Positions 34,942 through 44,040 are shown, counted from the first letter of the stretch. The stretch: 64,000 bases of DNA from Roseburia lenta (GCF_014287435.1 NZ_JACOPG010000001.1:496001-560000); one strand, 5' to 3'. A program made the numbers and translations. Notes: generated by a model from the sequence alone, not told the origin.

Positions 34942-34980
34942 CTCCTAATCCATTTCCCCCCGAATTAGTCATCTATAGCT

Positions 34981-35008
34981 ATGATAACACTATTTTCACA
35001 TTTTTCAA
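34981..35008 (-). promoter_or_regulatory. Promoter of the TPR-GGDEF gene
   Basis: Minus strand TTGAAA (35008-35003), 16-bp spacer, TATCAT (34986-34981). It gives a leader of about 130 nt. The rest of 34848-35140 shows no gene I can support. Confidence 0.6.
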
Positions 35009-35140
35009 GGATTTCTCTACTCTATTGGATCGTAATCATTTTGCCGATAAATATGCGGTTGCAGAGAAGATCCAGGCAGAACTTTTTGCAAATTTTACCG
35101 AATTTATGGAAGAAAAAGTGCCTGCGACCTTCCTGATATA

Positions 35141-37330
35141 CTATAGTTCGTCCTCCTCCACGACCAGATTGCCGTTCAAAAAGCCCCCGGGGTAAGCAAA
35201 GGTCTTGTTGATGCCATCAAAAGACACACGGATCTTTCCTGATTTTTCCAAAAGGGCTCCAACCTCGCCCCTGCCGTATTTGCTATGGAGCACGATGTCG
35301 CCCGGATGCACGGTAGGGACGATGCCCTGCTTGGAATAGGACTCTCTGCTGGACGCAAAACGCGCCAGTGCCTTTTGTCCATCTGCCTGTAGACTTGTTT
35401 TCTTTGGATTGGGTCTTTTGGCTATATGTTCTGCCTCCGCCTCACTTCCACGCAGATCCGGCAGAAACTGCTCTAAAAAAGTCGATTTCGTCTTTGCATG
35501 AAAGAGGATCAGATTTTCTTTTGCCCGCGTGACCCCCACATAAAAGAGCCTTCTTTCTTCCTCATACGCCGCAATCTCCTCTTTGTCAGCACTGCGGTAA
35601 GATGTCAGGACTGTCTCCGGGAAGATCCCATCCGCCACATCCAGAAGATAGACAGTGTCATATTCCAAGCCCTTGCTGGAGTGTATCGTGGATAAGACCA
35701 GTTTTGCCTCTTTATCATCTTCCTTATTGCGCAGGATCTCTGCCAATGCATCCAGCCGTTCTACCAATGCCAAAGGTGATCTTTCTCCCTGTGCTAGCAT
35801 CTGTAAGATCTCCGTCTTGGTATTTTTTAATCCGGAACGCTCGACATAGTCCAGATATCCCATGGGATTTAGGATACGGAACAGTGCCTTATCTGCGGGC
35901 TCCCGCATCATATTTGCCATATGGGTGCGCATAGCTTTGACTTTTCCTGCCGTCCAATCGCCCTCGCCATAATAAGAAAGTGCCGCATCAAAGACACTGA
36001 TCTCCTCTCTTTTTGCCTGGGCGCAGATGGCTTCCGCATCCGCCTTTTTGATAAAGAACTGTAATTTATAGTAAATCTGCAAAAAGAGTTCCGCATTGGT
36101 CGTATCTGCGGCAAAGAGGATGATATTTCTGATATCATTTACAATGCGGTGAGAGAAAAAAGAGATCTCAGCATTCTTGATGCGGTAAGGGATCTCCTGC
36201 TTTTCCAAAAGATCGATCAGAGGCAGTGCGCTCTCATTATCGCGATAAAGTACCGCCGTCGTTTTTTGATCCCCCGCATCCTTTTCCATCAGGTTCCGTG
36301 CCACTTTGAGCAGATATCCATACTGCCCTTTTCTGCGGGCTATGTCGATCGTACGGATCGTGCCTGCCTCCTGATGCCAAGGACGCATATGTTTTTCGTG
36401 ACGCAGTGAATTCTGCCGGATAAAGGCATCCGCCGCCGCGACAATACCGGCATCCGACCGGTAATTGGTCTCCATCAAAAGGACACGCGCCCCCGGATAG
36501 CGATCTTCAAAGGAAAGCAGTGCCTCCGGATAGGCGGCACGAAATCCATAGATACTCTGATCTTCATCCCCTACCATAAAGAGATGATGCTCCCTGCCTG
36601 CCAGAAGTTCTATGATGGCATGCTGGATCTTGGAGGTATCCTGGGCTTCATCCACCATGATATAAGAATAACGATCCCAGAAGGCATCCAAGAGTGCCGG
36701 GGCACTGCGAAACATGGTGTAGGCATAGACCAACTGGTCGTCAAAATCCATGAGACTGCGTGCGCGCATTTCCCGCCGGTATGCCTCATAGATCTTGGCA
36801 AGATCATAGTCGCACTCTGCATTCAGACGGGCAATTTCTTCCTTAGACAGCATGCGGTTCTTGATATAGGTGATGCGGGTTGCCAGATCTGACAAGTCAT
36901 TCTCACTTGGAAAATCGTGTTCGATCCGCTGATAGATCCCTGCAAGGATCCGCGCCTTTTCTCCCTCATCACTCAGCAGTTCAAATGCCTGCTTCCCTAC
37001 CATACGGCTATACATGGCAATCGCCTTTGCACAAATGCCATTGATGGTACGAAATTCCACGCGCATGGATAAATCCTCACCAAACATCTTTTTACAGCGT
37101 CTTTGCATGTCGCTCTTGGCGGCAACGTTGTAGGTAACGACCAATATTTCTTCCGGTGCGATCCCCTTGCAGTAGACCATATAACCGATGCGGGTCACAA
37201 GGACTGTCGTCTTGCCCGATCCCGGAACCGCCAGGAGCAGGGTCGGTTCTTCTATGGCTTGCACCGCCGCCAGTTGCTGGTCATTTAACATAATATGAAA
37301 TTCTTTGATAAATTCGTCTAGTGTAAGCAT
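35141..37330 (-). CDS. UvrD/PcrA-like superfamily I DNA helicase
   Basis: ATP-dependent 3'-5' helicase, 729 residues. Motifs: LNDQQLAAVQA (Q motif), LLAVPGSGKTTVL (Walker A, ~34-42), TYNVAAKSDM, TINGICAKAI, VDEAQDTSK (motif II, ~229), GDEDQSIYGFRAA (motif III), TNYRSDAGI (IV), TIHSSKGLEYDTVYLLD (V) and VGVTRAKENLIL (VI). It is shorter than PcrA in the 2B domain, and the end VHPGDIVLHSKYGRGEV is a UvrD C-terminal Tudor-like domain. Which repair role it has is uncertain. A TATAAT sits only a few bases upstream of the first ATG, so the mRNA may be nearly leaderless; ATG at residue 14 is an alternative start. Confidence 0.92.
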   Translation of the reverse strand: MLTLDEFIKEFHIMLNDQQLAAVQAIEEPTLLLAVPGSGKTTVLVTRIGYMVYCKGIAPEEILVVTYNVAAKSDMQRRCKKMFGEDLSMRVEFRTINGICAKAIAMYSRMVGKQAFELLSDEGEKARILAGIYQRIEHDFPSENDLSDLATRITYIKNRMLSKEEIARLNAECDYDLAKIYEAYRREMRARSLMDFDDQLVYAYTMFRSAPALLDAFWDRYSYIMVDEAQDTSKIQHAIIELLAGREHHLFMVGDEDQSIYGFRAAYPEALLSFEDRYPGARVLLMETNYRSDAGIVAAADAFIRQNSLRHEKHMRPWHQEAGTIRTIDIARRKGQYGYLLKVARNLMEKDAGDQKTTAVLYRDNESALPLIDLLEKQEIPYRIKNAEISFFSHRIVNDIRNIILFAADTTNAELFLQIYYKLQFFIKKADAEAICAQAKREEISVFDAALSYYGEGDWTAGKVKAMRTHMANMMREPADKALFRILNPMGYLDYVERSGLKNTKTEILQMLAQGERSPLALVERLDALAEILRNKEDDKEAKLVLSTIHSSKGLEYDTVYLLDVADGIFPETVLTSYRSADKEEIAAYEEERRLFYVGVTRAKENLILFHAKTKSTFLEQFLPDLRGSEAEAEHIAKRPNPKKTSLQADGQKALARFASSRESYSKQGIVPTVHPGDIVLHSKYGRGEVGALLEKSGKIRVSFDGINKTFAYPGGFLNGNLVVEEDEL

Positions 37331-37383
37331 ATTTTTGAATTATAGCATACTTCTCACTAAATGAAAAAGCATGCATTTGCACA

Positions 37384-37422
37384 TAAAAATACCGCCCGGG
37401 GAGTTTCATTCTGCCCCGGGCG
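37384..37422 (-). terminator. Terminator of the small HPr-like gene
   Basis: Leftward CGCCCGGGG, 12-nt loop, CCCCGGGCG, GTATTTTTA: a 9-bp all-GC stem, 22 bp past the stop codon. Confidence 0.9.
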
Positions 37423-37444
37423 ATATCTAATGCACTGTGTCTGA

Positions 37445-37675
37445 TTATGCCTCTACAAAGTCAGCCAAAATCTTTGCGTCCTCCTCAGAGCATTCAATGC
37501 TGCTTCTCAAGAGAATCTCAGGCTTTGCAACCATTGCCACACATACATACTGAGATAATGTAGATTTTAAGTTCAACTTATCCCCCTCACCTGTATGAAG
37601 AATGACTTCACCGGCACACTCCTTTGTCTTTTTGATCAACTGCACAATATCAGCGCCATCTTTTAAATCATGCAT
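37445..37675 (-). CDS. Small protein, possibly HPr-fold, 76 aa
   Basis: A 76-residue cytosolic protein with a strong ribosome site (AGGAGG) and its own terminator. The pattern of helix (GADIVQLIKKTKECA), strand (EVILHTGEGDKLNLKS), helix/strand and a final acidic helix (CSEEDAKILADFVEA) recalls degenerate HPr-like phosphocarriers in which the histidine segment is lost; no phosphorylatable HPr histidine at position 15 is present. The similarity is weak and I treat the function as unknown. A 144-bp AT-rich gap separates it from the PucR regulator. Confidence 0.5.
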   Translation of the reverse strand: MHDLKDGADIVQLIKKTKECAGEVILHTGEGDKLNLKSTLSQYVCVAMVAKPEILLRSSIECSEEDAKILADFVEA

Positions 37676-37819
37676 CTTTTTTCCTCCTCTGCACTTCGTT
37701 TTCTATATCATAATGCAGGCAAATAAAATACAAGTACACATTTTCTACATTTCGTATAAAAATTCACCTTTTTTCTGATAAATCTTCGTTTTCTGTCTTT
37801 GAAATCATGAAAGAAAGTG

Positions 37820-38977
37820 TCAATGATTTTTTCTCACGATCAGGCATGCCAGATAATAAGCCATGCGCTCCTCACCCAACTCCAGATCAGCCTGCAGCAA
37901 TTCCTTGATCTTGCTCATACGGTAAACGATGGTATTTTTGTGAATGAACATCTCATCCGCGACCGCTTTCACACTACCATTATTTTTCAGATAACAAAAG
38001 AGTGTCTCCACAAGATCTGCATGATGTCCTGCATCATAGTCCAAAAGAGGCTGTAATGTCTGACTCCCCATCTGCTGCATGAGTAGTTCATCCGTTACCG
38101 AATACAGGATCCGCTCGACGCCCAGTTTGTCAAATTGTAAAAAGGTCTGTTTTCTTTGCATGGCTGATCTTAGGGCATATTCCGCTCTGTCGAAGGAAAT
38201 ATGCACATTTGCCACATCCAAAACGGCAGATCCTTCCCCACAATAAATCGTTTTATCCGGCATACGGTGTCTCGTCCGCATGAGAAAGCCCTGTATGATG
38301 TCTTCTTTCTGCGTTTCGCTAACTTCGTTCATGATGACGGCAAAATAGCCGTTGTAGTAAAAGAAATGCGCATTATGTGATACATTTTCCATATAAATCT
38401 GCAAACGGTAGCCAATTCTCTTGCGATCCAGCGTATCCATGCTGTCCAAGCCCTCCGTTGTAATGAGCACGACTTGAAATTTCCCGTCTACATCAAAGGA
38501 TGCCGATAATCTTTCACGATATTCTTCGATGCGCTGTGGACTCTCGATGGATTTGATAAAGGCAGACGAAATCTGTTCATCTGTCTCCGTCTGCAAAAAG
38601 ATCCGCACCGTCAGATCCTTGATCATCTCGGACATCTCGATCACCCAGGGAACCTGTAGCAAAGGCAGATCATGGGCATTGCAGTAGGCGCGCACACTTG
38701 CCGGTATTTCCTTTACATAATATCCGGTATTTACCACAAGTCCTGCTGCATGATGCCTGTCCAAGATCTCCACGAGGGAAAGCAGATCTTGCTCCGTGCG
38801 AAAGCCCGCCCCCATGGTAACCGCCAATTCCTTGCCTTTAAAATTCTCCATAATGGTCGTATCTTCTACCATCAAGAGCCAGGAGATCGAATTTGCCCAG
38901 CCATTTTGCCCTGCCACCAATTCCATTTTATACTTGTCTCTGGCAATGATCAGCATATCTTCCACTGTAAATCCCAT
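37820..38977 (-). CDS. PucR family transcriptional regulator
   Basis: A 385-residue PucR/CdaR-type regulator. The N-terminal PucR domain (~1-125) starts FTVEDMLIIARDKYKMELVAG; a central GGDEF-like degenerate domain follows (no catalytic motif); the C-terminal HTH_30 region reads TLFCYLKNNGSVKAVADEMF then IHKNTIVYRMSKIKELL. In Bacillus and actinobacteria, relatives sense purines, GABA or amino acids. The xanthine transport genes are about 9 kb away, so there is no direct contextual link. Likely monocistronic. Target genes unknown; the divergent small gene at 39185 is the closest candidate. Confidence 0.88.
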   Translation of the reverse strand: MGFTVEDMLIIARDKYKMELVAGQNGWANSISWLLMVEDTTIMENFKGKELAVTMGAGFRTEQDLLSLVEILDRHHAAGLVVNTGYYVKEIPASVRAYCNAHDLPLLQVPWVIEMSEMIKDLTVRIFLQTETDEQISSAFIKSIESPQRIEEYRERLSASFDVDGKFQVVLITTEGLDSMDTLDRKRIGYRLQIYMENVSHNAHFFYYNGYFAVIMNEVSETQKEDIIQGFLMRTRHRMPDKTIYCGEGSAVLDVANVHISFDRAEYALRSAMQRKQTFLQFDKLGVERILYSVTDELLMQQMGSQTLQPLLDYDAGHHADLVETLFCYLKNNGSVKAVADEMFIHKNTIVYRMSKIKELLQADLELGEERMAYYLACLIVRKNH

Positions 38978-39184
38978 TTGTGTTCTCCCAAAGATCGTCT
39001 CTTTTGTCCTGCGTTTTCCTACTTCTTGCTATAGTATAGCACCTTTTTGTGCCATCGTCACAAAATTCTTGCTTTTTTTCAAGATTTCAACCCATGGTCT
39101 TCTCTATTTCTTGTGCTACAATATAGATGTAAACAGAAAAGAGGTTCAACGAAAGTTGAAGGAAGATCGATGGAGGTGTTTGGT

Positions 39185-39349
39185 ATGCTTACTGTAGGTT
39201 ACATTGATAGTTTGTCAGAACTTGGATTTCGTACTCCTACTCCTGAGTGGGTAAAAACTGAGCGCTATGATTATTGCGATCAGTTGATAGCAAAAAAGGA
39301 GAATTTTATGCAGATGCTATCGGCGTTCTTTTCTAAATTATTTCGCTAA
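39185..39349 (+). CDS. Micro-protein with amphipathic C-terminus, 54 aa
   Basis: ATG at 39185 follows GGAGGTGTTTGGT; the frame ends TAA after residue 54. The N-terminal part is polar (LSELGFRTPTPEWVKTERYD) and the end FMQMLSAFFSKLFR is a strongly amphipathic, basic helix. A plausible extended -10 (TGCTACAAT, 39114-39122) lies about 60 bp upstream and a perfect hairpin terminator follows, so it is a stand-alone transcription unit. It diverges from pucR. No family recognised; membrane-associating peptide, toxin or regulator are all possible. Confidence 0.65.
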   Translation: MLTVGYIDSLSELGFRTPTPEWVKTERYDYCDQLIAKKENFMQMLSAFFSKLFR

Positions 39350-39382
39350 TTTCACATCTTTTTAATATTTTTTCCTTTAATA

Positions 39383-39414
39383 AAAACGCCTGACGGATAA
39401 ACCGTCAGGCGTTT
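39383..39414. terminator. Bidirectional terminator between the 54-aa gene and ddh
   Basis: AAAACGCCTGACGG (39383-39396), 5-nt loop, CCGTCAGGCGTTTT (39401-39414): perfect stem with A/T flanks for both converging units. Confidence 0.9.
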
Positions 39415-39426
39415 TGCATTGTCTTC

Positions 39427-40407
39427 TTATAACATATGTGCACGTAATTCTTCTGCAGAAAGTGGGCTCAGATATGCCGGAGCAATATCAAATACGGTCT
39501 TACATCCGCTTCCCCCTTCTTCTGACAAACGATAGATGGCTCTGGCAAATGCCAGGATAACAGAAGATGTAAATTCCGGATTGGAATCCAATTTCAAACT
39601 ATATTCGATTACATGCTTGTGCTCTTTTTCAAGCCCTGTCACACCTGTGCGGAAGACAAATCCACCGTGTGGGATGCCTGCATGATCTCTTGCAAATTCC
39701 TCCTCCGTGATAAAATGTACCGTGGTATCATAATCTGCAAAATAGTTTGGCATCGTCTTGATCTCTTCTTCGATTTTTGCAAGATCTGCCCCTTCTTCCG
39801 GTACGACAAAACATTCTCTGGTATGTTTTTCGCGTGTGGAGAGTTCCGGATTCTTGCCTGCACGAACCGCCTCTAAAGCACTCTCTACCGGGATCGTGTA
39901 CTGTTTGCCGTTTTTTACACCTGCAACACGACGGATCGCATCAGAGTGTCCCTGGCTAACGCCCTTGCCCCAGAAAGTATAGTCCTGACCTTCCGGTAAG
40001 ACGCTGGCACCATATAAGCGCATCAAAGAGAACATGCCTGGATCCCAGCCACAAGAGATCAATGCCACATGTCCATTTTCTTTTGCCACTTTATCAACTG
40101 CTGCAAAATGTTCCGGGATTCTTGCATGTGTATCAAAACTGTCGATCACGTTAAAATACTTTGCATATTCCGGTGTCTGTTTTGGCAGGTCTGTTGCGGA
40201 ACCACCACAGAGCACCAGTACATCGATCTGGTCTTTTAAATCTTCGATCTCGTCTACAGAATATACTTTTACTCCCTCCGTTGCGGGTGTGATGGACTTT
40301 GGATCTCGTCTTGTAATGATACAGGTCAACTCCATGTCATCATTCTGACGGATCGCACTTTCTACACCACGTCCCAGATTACCATAACCTAAAATTCCTA
40401 CTTTCAT
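39427..40407 (-). CDS. ddh: meso-Diaminopimelate D-dehydrogenase
   Basis: NADPH-dependent enzyme that makes meso-diaminopimelate directly from tetrahydrodipicolinate, for lysine and peptidoglycan. The 326-residue length fits. Seen: Rossmann GILGYGNLGRGVE, LCGGSATDLPKQTP, SFDTHARIPEH, SCGWDPGMFSLMRLY, FWGKGVSQGHSDAIRR, and HGGFVFRTG. The ATG at 40407 follows GAGGTAACAAC. It lies 43 bp after mtnN on the same strand and probably ends a luxS-mtnN-ddh operon; the metabolic link to SAH recycling is not obvious. Confidence 0.96.
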   Translation of the reverse strand: MKVGILGYGNLGRGVESAIRQNDDMELTCIITRRDPKSITPATEGVKVYSVDEIEDLKDQIDVLVLCGGSATDLPKQTPEYAKYFNVIDSFDTHARIPEHFAAVDKVAKENGHVALISCGWDPGMFSLMRLYGASVLPEGQDYTFWGKGVSQGHSDAIRRVAGVKNGKQYTIPVESALEAVRAGKNPELSTREKHTRECFVVPEEGADLAKIEEEIKTMPNYFADYDTTVHFITEEEFARDHAGIPHGGFVFRTGVTGLEKEHKHVIEYSLKLDSNPEFTSSVILAFARAIYRLSEEGGSGCKTVFDIAPAYLSPLSAEELRAHML

Positions 40408-40450
40408 GTTGTTACCTCCGTATTCTATTTCTATCTATGCTATCTTTGTC

Positions 40451-41137
40451 TTAGGCAAGTTCTGCGATCACATCAAGGATCACTTCAATGCCGACCTGTG
40501 CTGCCTTTTCTGCAAAAGTAGCATAGTCCATTTCTGCGCCTTTTCCATCTGAAATACTGCGCAAAATAGCAAATGGCACTTGATTGACATAACATACTTG
40601 TCCGATACTTCCGCCTTCCATCTCTCCTGCAATGGCACCAAACTGCTCGTGCAGATGGTTCTTGGTGCTTTCCTTTGATAAGAAAAGATCACCGGTTGCT
40701 ATTGTGCCGACTTTATGATTGATGCCCTTGGCTGCCACACATTTTTCAATAACAGAATAAATCTTTTCGTCTGCCGACAGATATACTTCATTTAAACCGG
40801 ATAAAAGTCCAACCGGATCTCCAAGTGCTGATGTGTTCATGTCATGCTGCACAACCCGGCTTGCAATGGCAACATCCATAACACCCAGTTCATCACACAA
40901 AGTTCCTGCTACACCAATGTTGATCACACAGTCCACATGATAAGTCAGGATCATTGCCTCTGCACAGATGGCTGCAAATACTTTTCCAACGCCGCAGACC
41001 GCCGCGATCACTTCTTTTCCACCGATCGTACCCTTAGTAAAAGTAACACCACTGACAACTTCCTCTGACACATCTTCCATATGTGCTTTTAAATTGTCAA
41101 CTTCGATCTGCATTGCTCCGATAATACCAATTTTCAT
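40451..41137 (-). CDS. mtnN: 5'-Methylthioadenosine/S-adenosylhomocysteine nucleosidase
   Basis: Cleaves SAH to S-ribosylhomocysteine plus adenine and MTA to methylthioribose plus adenine. 228 residues, typical. Seen: MKIGIIGAMQIEVDNL, GKVFAAICAEAMI, NIGVAGTL, ATGDLFLS, EMEGGSIGQVCY (ribose-binding Met-Glu) and RSISDGKGAEMDY with the catalytic Asp. The ATG at 41137 gives the family N-terminus; the longer frame is unsupported. It follows luxS by 29 bp, so the two consecutive SAH-recycling steps are co-transcribed. Confidence 0.96.
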   Translation of the reverse strand: MKIGIIGAMQIEVDNLKAHMEDVSEEVVSGVTFTKGTIGGKEVIAAVCGVGKVFAAICAEAMILTYHVDCVINIGVAGTLCDELGVMDVAIASRVVQHDMNTSALGDPVGLLSGLNEVYLSADEKIYSVIEKCVAAKGINHKVGTIATGDLFLSKESTKNHLHEQFGAIAGEMEGGSIGQVCYVNQVPFAILRSISDGKGAEMDYATFAEKAAQVGIEVILDVIAELA

Positions 41138-41166
41138 ATTGCCTTTACTCCATTTCTCTTGTTTTC

Positions 41167-41625
41167 CTATTGTGGATAGGTAAATTCCATATTTGTCTGC
41201 TTTTTCAGAACTTCCAGATAAGTCCTGCACTCCTCCTTGGCTGCTGCAAGCTCAAGATTGCGGTAATTTCCACATTCTACAGCTGATGCGCCAAAGACCG
41301 GTCCTTCATGGTCAAGGATCTCCTGCAAGACCTTTTTGGTGATCTCAAAGACCTGCTTATCATCCGCATTACGGATCAGCAGATAAAAGCCGGTCTGACA
41401 TCCCATAGGTCCAAAATAGACCACATCATCCGCGATCTCGGAATTACGAATATATGTGGCAAACATATGCTCCACAGAATGCATGGTCAGATCTGACATA
41501 TAATTGCCCATATTGGGTCGTCTGGTCCGCATATCGTATGTGGTAATGTCGCCATCGACACGGGAAATATAAAATCCCGGCATCAAAATATCATGATTTA
41601 TGGTAAAACTCTTGATTCTTTCCAT
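41167..41625 (-). CDS. luxS: S-ribosylhomocysteine lyase (LuxS)
   Basis: Converts S-ribosylhomocysteine to homocysteine and DPD, the precursor of autoinducer-2. 152 residues. The metal site is intact: HSVEH (His49, His53) and the Cys in ECGNY (~118), plus the N-terminal SFTINHDILMPG and GPMGCQTGFY. The ATG at 41625 follows GAAAGGATGG; the frame is open further upstream to 41727 without support. It is the first gene of the luxS-mtnN-ddh unit, so AI-2 production is genetically possible here. Confidence 0.97.
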   Translation of the reverse strand: MERIKSFTINHDILMPGFYISRVDGDITTYDMRTRRPNMGNYMSDLTMHSVEHMFATYIRNSEIADDVVYFGPMGCQTGFYLLIRNADDKQVFEITKKVLQEILDHEGPVFGASAVECGNYRNLELAAAKEECRTYLEVLKKQTNMEFTYPQ

Positions 41626-41727
41626 TTTTCCATCCTTTCTACTACATTTTATCCGTGAATGATTATAACACGATTTGTATAGATATCCTACTTTTTTTGT
41701 ATATTTTTTCACAAAGACAGTTAGCAA

Positions 41728-41769
41728 TAAAAAAGCAGGGATAGATCTTTAAAGATCCATCCCTGCTTC
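41728..41769 (-). terminator. Terminator of the cell-wall amidase gene
   Basis: Leftward AAGCAGGGATGGATCTT pairs with AAGATCTATCCCTGCTT around a short loop, with one G-T pair, then TTTTTATTG. It separates the amidase operon from luxS. Confidence 0.9.
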
Positions 41770-41780
41770 TCCTATTCTTA

Positions 41781-42653
41781 TCATAAACCAAAATACGCGT
41801 CTATCCCGTCTGCGATTCCCTGCACCATGCGTGCCTGATAGGCTGGATCTTCCATGTTGACATCATCTGTCGGATTTGTCATGTAGCCCATCTCCAGTAT
41901 CGTAACCGGAACTGTACTCCAGTTGATGCCCGTCATGGTATCACTGGTGCTGACACCTTGATTTCGCATGCCGGTAGCAGCACAATAGGCATCCAAAATG
42001 CACTTACTCAGATTCCAACTACTGTCTGATAAATATGCAATATAAGGATTAGAAGACGATGGTGCTAGTGCTAAAGCCCCACTGACAGAAGCGTTATCCA
42101 CCCCATTGGCATGGATGCGAACTGCAATCTCACCACCTACACTTGTTGCGTACTGCGCACGCTCCATATTGCTGATATTGACATCATGGGATGTGCGTGT
42201 CATATAGACCGTATAGCCCCGGTTTTCCAGTTCCGCCTGCAACTGCTGGGAGATAACAAGGGTCAACTGATACTCATAGACACCTGTGGTCGTACCATGT
42301 GTACCGCCTGTCACACGCGCCTTCATCGTGGATGAGCCCGGTCCATTTGGCTCTGTGGAAGAATCACCTCTGCCCTGGTGTCCCGGATCGATCACAACCA
42401 CATGGGAATTGGCGGCAGGTTCTTCGGTCGTCATGTCAGATGCCATATCGTCCTGTTTTTGCTCCTTATCGGTATCCGTTTGGTCTGATGTTGTCTTATC
42501 CTCTTCTGTTACAGAATCATCTGCCTGTTCGGAGGTATCCTCTTCCGGCAATATCCCCTTATACTTTTTATAGGCAAAGCCAGCCAGCAGTATCGCACAT
42601 ACAATGGCAAGCAATATAACTAACGGGATCCATCGTTTTTTCTTTATCATCAT
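41781..42653 (-). CDS. Membrane-anchored N-acetylmuramoyl-L-alanine amidase (Amidase_3)
   Basis: Cleaves the amide bond between muramic acid and stem peptide. A short basic N-terminus (KKKRW) and one transmembrane helix (~residues 10-28) anchor it outside the cell; residues ~38-85 are an acidic, Ser/Thr-rich linker. The catalytic domain (~88-290) has the zinc ligands in VIDPGHQGRG (His), VYEYQLTL (Glu), VRIHANG (His) and the catalytic ILEMGYMTNPTDD. The ORF opens with a GTG at 42659; ATG at 42653 is my choice. It starts 11 bp after the PFL-family gene, without a clear ribosome site, so translational coupling is likely. Confidence 0.9.
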   Translation of the reverse strand: MMIKKKRWIPLVILLAIVCAILLAGFAYKKYKGILPEEDTSEQADDSVTEEDKTTSDQTDTDKEQKQDDMASDMTTEEPAANSHVVVIDPGHQGRGDSSTEPNGPGSSTMKARVTGGTHGTTTGVYEYQLTLVISQQLQAELENRGYTVYMTRTSHDVNISNMERAQYATSVGGEIAVRIHANGVDNASVSGALALAPSSSNPYIAYLSDSSWNLSKCILDAYCAATGMRNQGVSTSDTMTGINWSTVPVTILEMGYMTNPTDDVNMEDPAYQARMVQGIADGIDAYFGL

Positions 42654-42664
42654 TTTCACATTTT

Positions 42665-44029
42665 CTAGTTCTTAAAACTATGTACCGGTGCCGGAATGCG
42701 TCCTTTGCGGTTTACAAAGGCATCACATCCATACGGATTGACCGGCATAATCGGTGCATATCCCAAAAGTCCACCAAACTCTACGGTCTCGCCTACGCCC
42801 TTGCCAATAACCGGGATCAGACGAACAGCGGTCGTCTTCTGGTTGATCATACCGATCGCCATCTCATCTGCGATGATACCAGAGATCGTCGTTGCCTTGG
42901 TATCGCCCGGAATGGCGATCATATCAAGTCCTACGGAGCAGACACAGGTCATTGCTTCCAACTTCTCTAATGTAAGCGCACCTGCGGTAACTGCATCGAT
43001 CATACCCTGATCTTCGCTAACCGGAATAAAGGCACCACTCAAACCACCAACGTATGAAGATGCCATGATACCCCCCTTCTTGACCTGATCATTTAAAAGA
43101 GCAAGCGCTGCTGTTGTTCCCGGTGCTCCTGCATACTCCAGACCGATCTCCTCTAAAATCCCTGCTACACTGTCACCGATCGCCGGTGTCGGTGCTAAGG
43201 ACAGGTCGATAATACCAAACGGAATACCCAGACGCTTGGATGCCTCCTGTGCGACCAACTGTCCTACACGCGTCACCTTAAAAGCTGTCTTTTTGATGGT
43301 CTCACAAAGGACTTCAAAACTCTCGCCACGCACAGCTTCCAAGGCTGTCTTTACAACGCCCGGTCCACTGACACCGACATTGATGATAGCATCTGCCTCG
43401 GTCACACCATGGAAAGCCCCTGCCATAAATGGATTGTCATCCGGTGCATTACAAAATACCACCAGTTTGGCACAACCAAGAGAATCCTGTTCCTTGGTAT
43501 ATTGTGCGGTTTCTTTTACCATCTGTCCCATCAGACGGACAGCATCCATATTGATACCGGTCTTAGTAGATCCCACATTCACGGAACTACACACGAAATC
43601 TGTGCATGCCAATGCCTGTGGAATAGAACGGATCATATTTTCCTCTGCAGGCGTCATCCCCTTGGATACCAGTGCGGAATAGCCACCGATAAAGTTCACG
43701 CCCACGGTCTTTGCCGCGCGATCCAAGGTCTTTGCGATCGTCACATAATCTTCCGGGCTCTTACATGCTGCGGAACCAACCAGTGCGATCGGGGTAACGG
43801 AAATACGCTTGTTTACGATCGGAATGCAATAATCGTTCTCGATCTCCTTACCGACTTTGACCAGATCCTTTGCTACGGTCGTGATCTTATTGTAGATGTT
43901 GGTATTTAACTGATCCAGATCCGAATCCATACAATCTAAAAGGCTGATACCAATGGTAATCGTACGCACATCCAGATTTTCCTGTTCTACCATTTTGTTT
44001 GTCTCGTTGACTTCACCAAAATTAATCAT
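42665..44029 (-). CDS. PFL family protein (DUF711/UPF0210)
   Basis: A 454-residue protein of the DUF711 (UPF0210) family, distantly related to pyruvate-formate-lyase folds but without a glycyl-radical motif. Seen: [70 protein letters not shown] and [11 protein letters not shown]. Family function is not established. It nearly always follows an ACT-domain gene, as here (11 bp). AAAGGAGAG precedes the ATG. The consistent pairing suggests an amino-acid-regulated metabolic activity (inference from conservation of neighbours). Confidence 0.93.
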   Translation of the reverse strand: MINFGEVNETNKMVEQENLDVRTITIGISLLDCMDSDLDQLNTNIYNKITTVAKDLVKVGKEIENDYCIPIVNKRISVTPIALVGSAACKSPEDYVTIAKTLDRAAKTVGVNFIGGYSALVSKGMTPAEENMIRSIPQALACTDFVCSSVNVGSTKTGINMDAVRLMGQMVKETAQYTKEQDSLGCAKLVVFCNAPDDNPFMAGAFHGVTEADAIINVGVSGPGVVKTALEAVRGESFEVLCETIKKTAFKVTRVGQLVAQEASKRLGIPFGIIDLSLAPTPAIGDSVAGILEEIGLEYAGAPGTTAALALLNDQVKKGGIMASSYVGGLSGAFIPVSEDQGMIDAVTAGALTLEKLEAMTCVCSVGLDMIAIPGDTKATTISGIIADEMAIGMINQKTTAVRLIPVIGKGVGETVEFGGLLGYAPIMPVNPYGCDAFVNRKGRIPAPVHSFKN

Positions 44030-44040
44030 GATACTCTCCT

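Noticed and set aside
34920..35195. Plus-strand frame of 91 codons between the TPR-GGDEF and helicase genes
   Set aside because: It looks mildly protein-like, but it has no ribosome-binding site, overlaps the helicase 3' end and lies over the GGDEF promoter and leader hairpin on the other strand.
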